Under the pieces are notes generated by a model. That model did not search any database. It saw only the letters and a list, made by a program, of their open reading frames with translations, and was not told where the DNA came from. A stretch of DNA of 64,000 bases from Natronococcus sp. A-GB1 (GTDB lineage Archaea; Halobacteriota; Halobacteria; Halobacteriales; Natrialbaceae): positions 18,103 to 82,102 of the forward strand of contig NZ_JARUKW010000018.1 in NCBI RefSeq assembly GCF_029688845.1, given 5' to 3'. Below, piece by piece: positions 8,398 through 18,060 of this stretch (its first letter is position 1; every line of letters starts with the position of its first letter). A program made the position numbers and the translations under genes.

Positions 8398-9981
8398 ATG
8401 ACGGAGGACGATACGGTCGACAGGGAGGAAGCCGAGGGGATCGAGTACGGGATCGAGGACCGGCCGCCGCTGGGCGAGTCGACGGTGCTCGGAATCCAGC
8501 ACTACCTGACGATGGTCGGCGCGAACATCGCGGTCCCGCTGATTCTGGCTGACGCGATGGGGATGCCCGGCGACGTCACCGCCCAGTTCATCGGGACGTT
8601 CTTCGTCGTCTCAGGAATCGCGACGCTGGCTCAGACGACTTTCGGAAACCGGTACCCGATCGTCCAGGGGGCCCCCTTCTCCATGCTCGCGCCAGCGCTC
8701 GCGATCATCGCCGTCGTGACGGCAGGCGGAGTGCAGGGCCAACCCGACTGGCAGGCGGCGCTGTTGCAGTTACAGGGGGCGATCATCGTCGCCGCGGCAG
8801 TCCAGGTCGCGATGGGGTACTTCGGGCTGGTCGGCAAGCTCCGACGGTTCCTCTCGCCGGTCGTCATCGCGCCGACGATCGCCCTGATCGGCCTGGCGCT
8901 GTTCGACGCCGGCCAGATCACCGACACCGACCAGAGCTGGCTGCTGCTCGGGCTCACGCTCGGACTGATCCTGCTGTTCTCGCAGTATCTTGAGATCAGA
9001 CACCGGGCGTTCAGACTGTATCCGGTCCTGCTGGCGATCGGTATCGCCTGGATCGTCGCCGCGGCCCTCTCGGCTACGGGCGTCTTCGGCGGGGGCCACC
9101 CGGGTCACGTCCCGCTCGGCGACGTCACCGACGTCGATCCTCTGTTGCCGATCCACCCGCTACAGTGGGGTGCGCCGGAGTTCACGACGGCGTTCGTCGT
9201 CGGAATGTTCGCCGGGGTGCTCGCCTCGATCGTCGAGAGCATCGGCGACTATTACGCGGTTGCGAACCTGACCGGTTCGGCGGCGCCGAGCGAGCGACGG
9301 ATCAACCACGGGATCGGGATGGAGGGGCTGATGAACGTCTTCTCGGGTGTGATGGGGACCGGGGGCTCGACCTCCTACTCCGAGAACATCGGCGCGATCG
9401 GGCTGACTGGCGTCGCCTCGCGGTACGTCGTCCAGATCGGCGCCGCGGTCATGCTGGTCGCCGGCTTCGTCGGCTACTTCGGCCAGCTGATCGCGACCAT
9501 CCCCGATCCGATCGTCGGCGGCCTGTTCGTCGCGATGTTCGCCCAGATCGTCGCCGTCGGGATCTCGAACCTGAGACACGTCGATCTCGAGTCCTCGAGG
9601 AACGTGTTCGTCGTCGGCTTCGCGCTGTTCGTCGGCCTCGCGGTCCCCGAGTACATGGCGAACTTCGCGGACCCGATCGCGTTCCGGGAGGGAATCGAGC
9701 TGGCGGCGACGATCGCGCCGCTGGTCGAGGCCGAGCCGATCGCGGGCACCGCAGTTGCGGTCTGGATCGAGGCGATCGCCCAGGCGCTTGCGGACTCGGT
9801 GTTCATCATCGGCTCGACGGGGATGGCCGTCGGCGGGCTGGCCGCACTCGTCCTCGACAACACGATCCCCGGTACCCGCGAGGAGCGCGGGCTGGCTCAG
9901 TGGGAGCGACTCACCGAGGACGAGTCGGAGTTCGACTCCGCCTGGGACCGCTGGATCGGCTCGGGCCGGGACGGCGACTGA
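8398..9981 (+). CDS. NCS2-family uracil/xanthine permease
   Basis: 527 residues with about 14 hydrophobic segments, typical of NCS2 (UraA/PbuX-like) proton-coupled nucleobase importers in the cytoplasmic membrane. Family features are LGIQHYLTMVGANIAVPL near the N-terminus, QGAPFSMLAP in TM3, ESIGDYYAVANLTG in TM8 (the Glu of the substrate site) and MGTGGSTSYSENIGAIGLTG in TM10. The start at ATG 8398 is preceded by an AGAGAGGG-type ribosome site. The substrate (uracil, xanthine or urate) cannot be fixed by eye. It stands alone between small genes and a hydrolase. Confidence 0.93.
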   Translation: MTEDDTVDREEAEGIEYGIEDRPPLGESTVLGIQHYLTMVGANIAVPLILADAMGMPGDVTAQFIGTFFVVSGIATLAQTTFGNRYPIVQGAPFSMLAPALAIIAVVTAGGVQGQPDWQAALLQLQGAIIVAAAVQVAMGYFGLVGKLRRFLSPVVIAPTIALIGLALFDAGQITDTDQSWLLLGLTLGLILLFSQYLEIRHRAFRLYPVLLAIGIAWIVAAALSATGVFGGGHPGHVPLGDVTDVDPLLPIHPLQWGAPEFTTAFVVGMFAGVLASIVESIGDYYAVANLTGSAAPSERRINHGIGMEGLMNVFSGVMGTGGSTSYSENIGAIGLTGVASRYVVQIGAAVMLVAGFVGYFGQLIATIPDPIVGGLFVAMFAQIVAVGISNLRHVDLESSRNVFVVGFALFVGLAVPEYMANFADPIAFREGIELAATIAPLVEAEPIAGTAVAVWIEAIAQALADSVFIIGSTGMAVGGLAALVLDNTIPGTREERGLAQWERLTEDESEFDSAWDRWIGSGRDGD

Positions 9982-10113
9982 GACGGACGCTTATCCGTCG
10001 TTCCGAAGCCGGGAGCCGTCCTGTGGTCGTTCGGGAAACAGAGACGACAGATCGAACGAGCGAGCCGCGAACGCCAGCAGGGGATCTATTACCGAGCGGT
10101 CCCAGACGGAGGT

Positions 10114-10941
10114 ATGGCAGAACTCTCACTCGAGGACGGCACGCTCTGGTACGACACGCGCGGCGACGGCTCGCCGCTGGTGTTCGTCCACGGCGGCTGG
10201 CAGAACGGTCGCGCCTGGGGACCACAGGTCGACCGGTTCGAATCGACACACCAACCCGTCACCCTCGACGTACGCGGCCACGGCAACACGGGCGCGACCG
10301 ACACCAACGAGTACTCGATCGATCTCTTCACCGACGATCTCGAGGAACTGCTCGACCACCTCGCGCTCGAGCGGCCGGTGCTGTGTGGCCTCTCGCTGGG
10401 CTCGATGGTCGTCCAGAACTACCTCGATCGCCACCCCGACCGCGCGGCGGGCGCGATCCTCGGCGGGGCCGTCAGATCGATGCCACCCGTCGAGCTCCCG
10501 ATGGGGACGAAATCGTTCCTGTCGCCGATGCCCGCCCTGTCGGCGTCGCTGTCGATGACCGGACCCGAGGCGACGTTTCGGTCGATGCTGACCTCGATCC
10601 AGGCGACGACGGGCCAGCGGTGGCTCTCGGTCGACCCCGAGGTCCGATCGATGGCGATGGACGCCGTCGGCGAGGTCGACGACGATGAGTACCGCAAGAT
10701 CTTCGACGCGCTCTACCAGTACGACCCGCCCGAGCTGACTCACGTCGAGACGCCGACGCTGGTGGTCCACGGCGATCAGGAGGCCCCGCCCGTGAAACGA
10801 CAGGCTCGTGCGATCGCCGGCGAGGTCGACGACGGCGCGTGGCTCGAACTCGACAACTCCGGCCACCTGGTCAACCAGGACCGTCCGGCGGCGTTCAACG
10901 AGGCTATGACTCAGTTCCTCGAGCGACGGGTGTGGGACTGA
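10114..10941 (+). CDS. Alpha/beta hydrolase
   Basis: 275 residues, full length for a single-domain alpha/beta hydrolase. Visible elements are the oxyanion-hole region VFVHGGWQNGR, the strand-turn DVRGHGNTGAT, the nucleophile elbow CGLSLGSMVV (Ser in GLSLG), an acid in VVHGDQE and the catalytic His in NSGHLVNQDRP. It is cytoplasmic. The substrate is unknown; relatives include lactonases, esterases and haloperoxidase-like enzymes. The start MAELSLEDGTLWYDTRG fits the usual N-terminus of this class. Confidence 0.9.
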   Translation: MAELSLEDGTLWYDTRGDGSPLVFVHGGWQNGRAWGPQVDRFESTHQPVTLDVRGHGNTGATDTNEYSIDLFTDDLEELLDHLALERPVLCGLSLGSMVVQNYLDRHPDRAAGAILGGAVRSMPPVELPMGTKSFLSPMPALSASLSMTGPEATFRSMLTSIQATTGQRWLSVDPEVRSMAMDAVGEVDDDEYRKIFDALYQYDPPELTHVETPTLVVHGDQEAPPVKRQARAIAGEVDDGAWLELDNSGHLVNQDRPAAFNEAMTQFLERRVWD

Positions 10942-11049
10942 CGACGGTGTGCGTCCGATGACGATCACGAATCGATGGAGGTAGCGATGTCATCAAGAGG
11001 ATGCGAATCCTACTCATAGTCGATCACGATCGGTTCCGGCTACTACCTA

Positions 11050-11672
11050 TGAGTTCGAACACGATACCAACGGACGCCGCCGACATCATACCGAGTCCCG
11101 AACGCTGGGCGACGATCTCACAGCACGTTCTCAACAGCTACGCCGAAGCGAACAACGCGATGCTGGCTGCGATGGGGCTGCAGTCCTCGAGCGAGGCGAC
11201 CAGGGTCGCCCCGACAGTTCCGGAGGTCACCTACGGGGACGCCGACTGGACGACCGAACGGTCGACGGACAGTCTCGAGGAGCTCTCGGTCGGCGACGCC
11301 GTCCGGTTTACCAAATCGGTCGAGGACGCGGACGTCGCCGCCTTCGCCCAGGTCTCGGGCGACACCAACCGGCTCCACCTCGAGAACGACTTCGCCGAGG
11401 ACACCCGCTTCGGCGGCTCGATCGTCCACGGCACGCTCGTCGCCGGCGCCATCAGCGCGGCCCTCGCGCGGTTTCCGGGGCTGACGGTGTACCTCTCCCA
11501 GGACCTCGAGTTTCAGAGCCCCGTCGAGATCGGCTCGACGATCACCGCCGACTGCGAGATCATCGAGGAACTGGGCGGGGACCGGTACCGACTGCGGACG
11601 ACCGTCGACTCCGAGGGCGAGCGCGTGGTCGACGGCGAGGCCGTCGTCCTGATCGAGGACGCGCCCGAGTGA
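11050..11672 (+). CDS. MaoC-type (R)-enoyl-CoA hydratase-like protein
   Basis: About 207 residues from ATG 11050 (MSSNTIPTDAADIIPSPERW); the longer reading from 11001 lacks support. Residues from about 80 form a hot-dog fold with the hydratase-2 motif: SGDTNRLHLENDFAE with the D-x-N-x-x-H dyad, then RFGGSIVHGTLVAGAIS. Homologues hydrate crotonyl-CoA to (R)-3-hydroxyacyl-CoA and often feed polyhydroxyalkanoate synthesis. The N-terminal ~70 residues (WATISQHVLNSYAEANNAML) form an extra helical segment seen in some haloarchaeal MaoC proteins. No pha genes are next to it. Confidence 0.85.
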
Positions 11673-11696
11673 GGTGGATCGGCGATCGGGAGCCGC

Positions 11697-12332
11697 TTAC
11701 TCCTCGCCGTCGAAGACGCCGTACACCATCGCGCCCGACTCCGGGTCCTCGAGGTCCTCCTCGAGGCCGACTTCGATCACGCGGACCCAGGTTCCCTCGG
11801 CGGGAGCGTTCCACACTTCGTCGATACAGTAGCAGTTGAGCACGAGCCCGCTGTCGATATCGTAGGGCTCTCCCTCCGGTTGATGGGCGTCGAAAGCCAC
11901 GTCCTCGTCGCCCCGGACGACCAGCGCCATCGTTCGGGTTTCCCCTGGCGCCAGATCGAGGGCGTACAGCGTGATCTCGTCGGTGTCGAGGGTCGGCAGC
12001 TCCTCGACCGGATCGGCGACGAGGTCGACGTCCTCGAGCGCCTGAGTGTCGTACTGCTCGGTATCGCCGATCTCGGCGTCCGGATTCGGCTCGTACAGCT
12101 CGCTCGTCATCGGGAGCTGCTCGTCGGCGAACCCGACGCCCAGCGTCACCGACCCGTCGGGGGCTTCGGACTGCTCGGCGACCGTCTCCTGAAGGGCGTC
12201 CATGTCGAGTTCCTCGAGCTGTGGGTGGGAATCACCGTCCTCCGTATCCGCACAGCCGGCCGCGCCGACGACGAACGCGCTCGCCGCCGTCTGGAGGAGT
12301 CGGCGCCGCTCGAGATCGGGGATCCGTTCCAT
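11697..12332 (-). CDS. Tat-exported lipoprotein, unknown function
   Basis: 211 residues. The N-terminus MERIPDLERRRLLQTAASAF has a twin-arginine motif followed by a hydrophobic stretch and a lipobox ending in AAGC, so the protein is exported folded and anchored by a lipid on Cys27 or thereabouts. The mature part is acidic and beta-rich (SVTLGVGFADEQLPM, ITLYALDLAPGETRTMALVV). No enzyme motif is seen. It is convergent with the MaoC gene (25 bp apart). Confidence 0.8.
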   Translation of the reverse strand: MERIPDLERRRLLQTAASAFVVGAAGCADTEDGDSHPQLEELDMDALQETVAEQSEAPDGSVTLGVGFADEQLPMTSELYEPNPDAEIGDTEQYDTQALEDVDLVADPVEELPTLDTDEITLYALDLAPGETRTMALVVRGDEDVAFDAHQPEGEPYDIDSGLVLNCYCIDEVWNAPAEGTWVRVIEVGLEEDLEDPESGAMVYGVFDGEE

Positions 12333-12411
12333 ACCTCCTCCCGCGGCTCGGCGTATTTAGGGGTTGAGATATCCCACGTCGCTCGAGCGCCTCGGCTTCT
12401 CGCGAGCGGCA

Positions 12412-13473
12412 CTACCGAGAGACGTCGCCGGAGTCGACGGCGACGAACGAGCCGTCACCTCGTGCGGACTCGTAGGCCGCCTCGGTGACGGCCGTCACCC
12501 GCAGGCCGTCGAGCGCGGTCGCCGGCGGTTCACTCCTGGTCCTGATCGCCTCGACAAACGCGTCGGCCTTGGTCTGCCTGCCCTCGGTCCGCAGCCGAGG
12601 CCGGTACTCGCCGCTGTCCGCGTCGATTTCGACGTACTCGCTCGACTCCCAGTCCCGGCTGTCGAGGGCGACGGCGCCCTCTCGATCCCATATCCGGACG
12701 TGTTCGCGCATGCACGGCACCTCACCGGACATCGAGAACGACGCCGTCGCACCGTTCGTAAATCGGATCGTGACGGTCGCACGGCCGTCGACGCGTCGCT
12801 CGTCGTCGACAAAACTCATGCTCGCCGAGACCGTCTCGGGAGTGAGTCCGGTGCTCCAGAGGACGCAGTCGAGCAGGTGACTTCCGGTGTCGTACAGGTA
12901 GCCGCCGCCGGAGAGAGCCGGATCCTGTCGCCACGTCCCCTCGAAGCGGTCGACCCAGTCCTGTCCGACCTCGGCCGTGATCCAGCTCGGCTCGCGTCCC
13001 TCCGTCGCCCACAGCTCCCGAGCCCTGCGAAACCCCTCGTAGAGATGGCGCTGGTAGCCGACCATCAACACCTCCTCGCGCTCGCGATCGAGCTCGACGA
13101 GTTCCCGCGCCCGCTCGAGGTCGGTCGTCAGCGGCTTGTCACAGAGCACGTGAAGATCGCGGTCGATCGCCGCGAGTGCCTGCTCGTAGTGGAGCGTGTG
13201 CGGCGTCCCGATCAACACGGCGTCGAGGGGTTCGGCCTCGAGCATCGTCTTGTATTCTGTGTACCGAGCGTCGGCGTCAATGTCTAGTTCGGCGCCGGCC
13301 GACTCGAGAGTCGTCTGGTCGATGTCGACGAGCGCGGCGACGCGGGCGTCGTCGTGCTCGCGGAACTGCCCGCCGACCGTCGTTCCGATGAATCCGCCGC
13401 CGACGACGCCGACTCGAAGCGGCTCGGTCGTGTCGGGGGTATTGGTCCGTTCCTCGCTTTCGGTAGTAGTCAT
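12412..13473 (-). CDS. Gfo/Idh/MocA-family oxidoreductase
   Basis: 353 residues from ATG 13473 (MTTTESEERTNTPDTTEP). The N-terminal Rossmann domain begins LRVGVVGGGFIGTTVGGQF. The family's E-K-P motif appears as CDKPLTTDLER, with the catalytic Lys. The C-terminal alpha/beta domain has YDTGSHLLDCVLW, where Asp and His form part of the active site. These NAD(P)-dependent dehydrogenases act on sugars or inositols; the substrate is not predictable. It is the last clearly chromosomal gene before the mobile element. Confidence 0.92.
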   Translation of the reverse strand: MTTTESEERTNTPDTTEPLRVGVVGGGFIGTTVGGQFREHDDARVAALVDIDQTTLESAGAELDIDADARYTEYKTMLEAEPLDAVLIGTPHTLHYEQALAAIDRDLHVLCDKPLTTDLERARELVELDREREEVLMVGYQRHLYEGFRRARELWATEGREPSWITAEVGQDWVDRFEGTWRQDPALSGGGYLYDTGSHLLDCVLWSTGLTPETVSASMSFVDDERRVDGRATVTIRFTNGATASFSMSGEVPCMREHVRIWDREGAVALDSRDWESSEYVEIDADSGEYRPRLRTEGRQTKADAFVEAIRTRSEPPATALDGLRVTAVTEAAYESARGDGSFVAVDSGDVSR

Positions 13474-13561
13474 GGTCCGTACTGGACGCCGGACAGTCAA
13501 TACGTGTTGTCGTTGCGGTAGTACCGGAGCTGGGTGTTCGGTGCGCTGCTCAATAGATGAT

Positions 13562-13691
13562 AGTCCGGGCGCTGCAGGATTTGAACCACGCGAACGGCTC
13601 GCGGTGCTCGCCGTTCTCTACTTCAAATCCTTCGCGACCCACGTACTCGAGGCTCGCGAGAGTGCTCGCCTCGAGAAGTGGGCGCTGCAGG
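13562..13691 (-). other. Candidate attachment site: tRNA-3'-end-like sequence and 12-bp direct repeat
   Basis: On the minus strand, positions about 13592-13562 read GTGGTTCAAATCCTGCAGC then GCCCGGA. This matches the T-loop (TTCAAAT) and acceptor 3' strand of a tRNA, but the T-stem does not pair fully and no 5' tRNA half is present. It could be a partial tRNA copy left by integration. The 12-mer GGGCGCTGCAGG occurs at 13567-13578 and again at 13680-13691. It lies about 120-240 bp from a tyrosine recombinase, where attachment sites are usually found, and at the point where base composition changes. The rest of the 335-bp gap (13474-13808) shows no convincing gene. Confidence 0.35.
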
Positions 13692-13808
13692 CTTGCGTCA
13701 CCGGCTGTTACGGTTTTCCTTGGGCGCCATGGTTTCCTCGGCCACGAGATTTCAGCCGGGGATTGTTCCACCGGGCTATCGTGATCCTGAGTTCCGTGGG
13801 TGTACACG

Positions 13809-14819
13809 ATGAGTTTGGAACCGATCGATCCGGAAACGGCGCTGGACATGTACCTGACCGACCGCGATACCGAGGTCACGGAAGCAACCATTTATGCGCA
13901 TAGCTCTCGGCTCGGGCACTTCATCAGGTGGTGCCAGAGCAAGGGGATGGAGAACTTGAACACGTTGACGGGCCGGGACCTGCATGAATACCGGTTGTGG
14001 CGGCGGAGTGAAGGCGACCTGTCCGCAGTCACCGAGAAGACACAGATGGACACGCTCCGGGTGTTTGTGAAGTGGTTGGAACAGATCGATGCCGTCGAGC
14101 CGGATCTGCATACCCGGGTGCGGTCACCGATGCTGGACGAACAGGAAAACGTCCGGGACGTGATGTTGGGTTCGGACCGGGCCACTGAGATCCTGCAGTA
14201 CCTCGAAAAGTACGAGTATGCCACCCGTCCGCACGTTGTCTTGACGTTGCTGTGGCATACGTTCATGCGGGTCGGTGCAGTCCACGCACTGGATGTGCCC
14301 GATTACGATCCGCACAAGCAGCTGCTGGCGGTGCACCATCGTCCGGAGACAGGGACCCCGATCAAAAACAAGTCCCAGGGCGAGCGATTGGTCGCTGTCT
14401 CCGAGGAGGTCTGCCAGGTACTGGATGACTGGATCGACACCCGGCGACCGGACGTCACCGATGACCATGGCAGACAGCCGTTGATCGCCTCACGGCAGGG
14501 CCGTGCCCATACCACAACGCTTCGGGAAGATTGCTACCGGTTTACGCGGCCGTGTACGGTGACCGGGGAGTGTCCACACGACCGGGTTATCGAGGACTGC
14601 GATGGAACCGACTATCACGATGCATCCCGGTGCCCCTCAAGTGTCAGCCCGCATGCGTTCCGCCGCGGCGGGATCACATACGCGTTAAACCAAGAGTGGC
14701 CGATGAAAGCCGTCAGCGACCGAGCAAACGTCTCTGAAAAGGTCCTCGACAAGCACTACGACCGGCGGACACCAGAAGAGAAAATGGAGCAACGCCGCCA
14801 GTACCTTGAGAACATATAA
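13809..14819 (+). CDS. Tyrosine recombinase/integrase (XerC/D-like)
   Basis: 336 residues from ATG 13809 (MSLEPIDPETALDMYLTDRD). The N-terminal SAM-like core-binding domain is followed by a catalytic domain with Arg in HTFMRVGAVHALDVPDYD (around residue 154). The H-x-x-R box is in SPHAFRRGGITYAL and the nucleophile Tyr in LDKHYDRRTPEEK. All key residues look present, so it should be active. A Cys/His cluster (CTVTGECPHDRVIEDC) before the HxxR box suggests an inserted zinc knuckle, common in haloarchaeal integrases. It marks the left side of the element and lies directly after the tRNA-like candidate attachment site. Confidence 0.92.
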   Translation: MSLEPIDPETALDMYLTDRDTEVTEATIYAHSSRLGHFIRWCQSKGMENLNTLTGRDLHEYRLWRRSEGDLSAVTEKTQMDTLRVFVKWLEQIDAVEPDLHTRVRSPMLDEQENVRDVMLGSDRATEILQYLEKYEYATRPHVVLTLLWHTFMRVGAVHALDVPDYDPHKQLLAVHHRPETGTPIKNKSQGERLVAVSEEVCQVLDDWIDTRRPDVTDDHGRQPLIASRQGRAHTTTLREDCYRFTRPCTVTGECPHDRVIEDCDGTDYHDASRCPSSVSPHAFRRGGITYALNQEWPMKAVSDRANVSEKVLDKHYDRRTPEEKMEQRRQYLENI

Positions 14820-14855
14820 TCTCGTAATAATAGCCCAAGTATCTATTTGGAGTAT

Positions 14856-15395
14856 TTAAAATAGCTTCATCAAACCTTCGACTGCATCGGAGAAGCTTTT
14901 TGGCTCAAACTTGATATGACGACGGCGCTTTTCGTATTCAACCCCCTCCTCTGTCTTCATTTCCACTACTTCTGAATCGTATTCTATACTAGCAGTTAGC
15001 CATGCTACAGCAATTGCTGCGAAAGCAACACCGACGAACTCGATTGCAAGAGGGCTCTCTTTCTGTATGCGAGTGATTCTGAGTCTTTTGTCGTTATTGT
15101 CCGGGTATCGGATATAAGGAGAAGATCTCTCAAACCGTCTTGCCCGTTTGAAAACTCCTTCCTGAGTAAGTCGGCCGATAAATTGGTCCCGAGCACGCCG
15201 GTCGTAAAGTCTCTCACTATCTTGGTACTCATACAGTATATCTCGATACGCCTGCTCAACTTCTGATCTATGAAGTACCTCATCCAAATACCTCAAACTT
15301 GTTATGAAATCCGAGAATTCTCTTAAAGGAAGTTCTTCTGGTTCTTCCGAGAACTCTATCGTGACTTTGACTTCTTCCTGCGGTTCAATGTCCAT
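14856..15395 (-). CDS. Unknown protein with one membrane-like segment
   Basis: 179 residues from ATG 15395 (MDIEPQEEVKVTIEFSEEPE). The first ~110 residues are helical and charged. A hydrophobic stretch PLAIEFVGVAFAAIAVAWLTA follows at about 125-146, then a basic/acidic tail (KRRRHIKFEPKSFSDAVEGL). The gene is noticeably A+T-richer than its neighbours (low Arg-CGG, many AAA/GAA codons), a sign of separate acquisition. No family recognised. It is convergent with the integrase and divergent from the ATPase at 15588. Confidence 0.65.
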   Translation of the reverse strand: MDIEPQEEVKVTIEFSEEPEELPLREFSDFITSLRYLDEVLHRSEVEQAYRDILYEYQDSERLYDRRARDQFIGRLTQEGVFKRARRFERSSPYIRYPDNNDKRLRITRIQKESPLAIEFVGVAFAAIAVAWLTASIEYDSEVVEMKTEEGVEYEKRRRHIKFEPKSFSDAVEGLMKLF

Positions 15396-15587
15396 ACATC
15401 CATATCTTATTGAGAGATAATACATTTAACCATACGCATAGTGCGGCCTCCTGAGGAGTATCAGTAGACTGGTAGTGTCGTCAATATTCACTCTCTCTAA
15501 CATCTCATGGCCACCCGTCTACGGAATCAGGAGAAATCTGCGGGGGGTCGAGCTATGTATGCAGTTCAGTGCAGGACCTCTGTGTAT

Positions 15588-17597
15588 ATGGTCAAGAGCG
15601 GAGAACAGCCGTCACCGGTGGAGCTTGAACAGTTACGGGAGACACTGGAATTAGTGGGAGAAACGGAGGACCGAATCGCGAAGCTGTTGCAGGTAGCAGC
15701 GGTCAGCCGGGAACGGTACCGGGCGTTTCTCGCGTTGTACCAAGATCAGGCCCGGCAGATCGAAGCAGCCGGAGTAGCCTATGACTGGTCCTACCCGTTC
15801 GACCGGTATGACGGCCAATTCCGAGTAGGAACTGCACCAGACGGACACCCGATCGGGTTAACCCAGGAACAGTTGAACGAGCACGTACTGGTGGTCGGCC
15901 GGACCGGGGCTGGGAAGACAACGTTGTTCTACAACCTGATGGATGAGTGTACTGGCCACGGACTGCCGTTCTGGGCGTTCGATCTGAAAAACGATTATCG
16001 GCACCTGGTCCGGCACCGGGACTTGCTGGTGATCAACTGGCAGGACCTGAAGTTCAACCCGTTACAGCCCCCGCCCGGGGTCCCGGTGGCGATGTGGGCC
16101 GAAGTCATCGTTGAGACCTTCGCGCATACGATGGGCCTCCTACAGGGATCGCACGGGTATGTTCTCGGGACACTTCGGGACCTGTATGCGGTATACGAGC
16201 CAGCGGAGACCGGGCAGTACCCGTCCGTCTTCGAGCTGCGGAAGCTGGCGGTGGCCGAGGAGATCCCGTTGGCCTCCCCTCGGTTCCGGTACCGGGAACG
16301 GTTGATCAACCGGTTGACGTTGATGACCGGGTTCAGCGGTGAAGTGTTCGAATGCAGCCAGGGCTATCCCTTGGCGACAGTATTGGACCGTAACGTGGTG
16401 TTCGAACTGAAGGGTACCAACCAGTACGTGGCCACGTTCCTGATCGAGGCGTTGTTGATGTGGCTGTTCTACTACCGGGATGCTCAGGGACACCGCCAAG
16501 GGTTACGGCATCTGGTCCTGTTCGATGAAGCCAAACACGTGTTTGATGTGAACCGGGAACGCCAGCCAGCGTCCGGGTTTCCCCCGATCGATGATCTTGT
16601 GGGCAAAGTCCGGGAGTACGGGGAAGCCCTGATCGTTGCCGACCACGAACCCTCAAAGCTGACGGACAGCATCAAGGCGAACACGGGAACGAAGCTGTGG
16701 TTGAGTCTGGGCAGCGGGAAGGACACGAGGGAGATGGCACAGACGTTCGGCCTGGACGCGGACGAAACCGCGTTCACCCGGACCCTAGAAAAAGGCGAAG
16801 GTATCGTGACCACGGCAGGCCGGGAACCCTGCCCGATCCAGCTCCCAGACTACACGATCGACAAAGCAGTGACGACCCCGGACCTTCAAGAACAGATGCA
16901 ACCAGTGTTAGCCGAGTTCTCGTGGGACCCACGGGTCCAGCCCGAGGTGTTCTGTCAGGCCATCGGCGAACAACCAGACGACTTGGACGAACCCGAAGAT
17001 GAGACGGAGACGGTGGGTGCGGTCGCAGAAGCGTTGCTTGTGAGCATCGAGGAGGACCCGTTCCTGTCCCTGTCAGACCGGTACGAAGCGATCGATGTCG
17101 GGAAAAAGGTTGGATCGGAGGCAAAGGAGGAACTCCGGGCACTGGGATTGGTCCGGGAGGTCGAGGTCCGGACCGGGACCCGGGGCCGGAACCCGAAGAT
17201 GCTGGAGTTGACCCGGCAAGGCCGAACTGTCTTAGAAGATCGGGGATTCACTGTTACGAAGACTGGGCGGCGCGGGATTGAGCATCGGTACTGGCAGCAC
17301 CGGATCAAGGCGTACTACGAGACACATGGCTTCGAAGTAGAAACCGAGTTTGCGACCGACGATGGGCACATCGATGTGTACGCAACGCGGCGCGACGAAG
17401 CTGTTGCCATTGAGGTTGCCCGGAGTCCGGCACACGAACTGGCGAACATCGAAAAGTGCCTGGAGCACGGGGTGGACCGGGTGGAAGTTGCGTACCTCGA
17501 TGAAGATGTCAAACAACGGGTCGCAGCAGCGGTTACCGGCGTATTCGGTGACATACCGGACGCGGTGATGTTCGTCCCGATCGCGGACTATGTGTGA
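15588..17597 (+). CDS. HerA/VirD4-type ATPase with winged helix and nuclease-like C-terminus
   Basis: About 669 residues from ATG 15588 (MVKSGEQPSPVELEQL); the frame is open from 15507. The Walker A motif VVGRTGAGKTTLFYN lies near residues 102-116. FWAFDLKNDYRHL and LKFNPLQPPPGVP are characteristic of VirD4/TraD/HerA DNA pumps. The Walker B is HLVLFDEAKHVF. After ~450 residues a winged helix (ALGLVREVEVRTG, LELTRQGRTVLEDRG) precedes HRYWQHRIKAYYETHGF and a PD-(D/E)xK-like core (DGHIDVYA...EAVAIEVARS). A paralogue sits at 54343 with the same order. Possible roles are conjugative or intercellular DNA transfer, or DNA processing. No relaxase or type IV pore genes are in the window. Confidence 0.85.
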   Translation: MVKSGEQPSPVELEQLRETLELVGETEDRIAKLLQVAAVSRERYRAFLALYQDQARQIEAAGVAYDWSYPFDRYDGQFRVGTAPDGHPIGLTQEQLNEHVLVVGRTGAGKTTLFYNLMDECTGHGLPFWAFDLKNDYRHLVRHRDLLVINWQDLKFNPLQPPPGVPVAMWAEVIVETFAHTMGLLQGSHGYVLGTLRDLYAVYEPAETGQYPSVFELRKLAVAEEIPLASPRFRYRERLINRLTLMTGFSGEVFECSQGYPLATVLDRNVVFELKGTNQYVATFLIEALLMWLFYYRDAQGHRQGLRHLVLFDEAKHVFDVNRERQPASGFPPIDDLVGKVREYGEALIVADHEPSKLTDSIKANTGTKLWLSLGSGKDTREMAQTFGLDADETAFTRTLEKGEGIVTTAGREPCPIQLPDYTIDKAVTTPDLQEQMQPVLAEFSWDPRVQPEVFCQAIGEQPDDLDEPEDETETVGAVAEALLVSIEEDPFLSLSDRYEAIDVGKKVGSEAKEELRALGLVREVEVRTGTRGRNPKMLELTRQGRTVLEDRGFTVTKTGRRGIEHRYWQHRIKAYYETHGFEVETEFATDDGHIDVYATRRDEAVAIEVARSPAHELANIEKCLEHGVDRVEVAYLDEDVKQRVAAAVTGVFGDIPDAVMFVPIADYV

Positions 17598-17824
17598 GCT
17601 GACAACTGGCGTCGGTGATAGCCGGGATTCTTTCCGTCTCACAGCCGAGACGCTTTCTGATTCGTTCTTCTTTGGCTCGCATGGAACAATTCCGGAGCAT
17701 TGAGTAGATGTTTTGCACGCTTTTCTCCATTGGCGTCGGCCGGACACGGTATTTCGTCTCTCGATCTACAGCCTCAGAATCCAGTAGACAGGATATACTC
17801 GTCTCTCGTTTTCTGTGCAGCGGT

Positions 17825-18060
17825 AAATAGGAAGAGTGGGTAGAGAGGAAGGAGGATAAGGGAGGGAGAGAGGGAGGAAGGAAAGGATGAGGGGGTGAGA
17901 GGTTAGTGAAGGTGGGTGAGGGTGATCGGCCAGGGATGGCGATCAGGTGTCGGCAGGCCGAGGGGATGGATAGAGGAACAAGGATGTTCTCTATCCGGGG
18001 ACAAAAGGGAGGGGGGAGAGGAGGAAGGTGGGTGGCCTCACGTGTGTCGGTGAGGCCCCT
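17825..18060 (+). other. Polypurine tract and hairpin in a 600-bp gene-free stretch
   Basis: From 17825 to about 17930 and again 18000-18050 the plus strand is almost pure G and A (agagaggaaggaggataagg and similar). Between them, 17968-17996 forms a near-perfect hairpin (GGATAGA...TCTATCC plus GAACA/TGTTC with one bulged G). No credible gene is present in 17598-18203; short frames here are low-complexity. The tract lies upstream of a primase gene, so an origin, an H-DNA/triplex block or a transcription boundary are possible. Confidence 0.5.

Noticed and set aside
9165..10688. Long Arg-rich forward frame across the permease and hydrolase
   Set aside because: Shadow of the NCS2 and hydrolase genes, with non-haloarchaeal composition.
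13562..13600. Complete tRNA gene
   Set aside because: Only a T-loop and acceptor-like 3' segment is present; the T-stem does not pair and there is no 5' half or anticodon arm.
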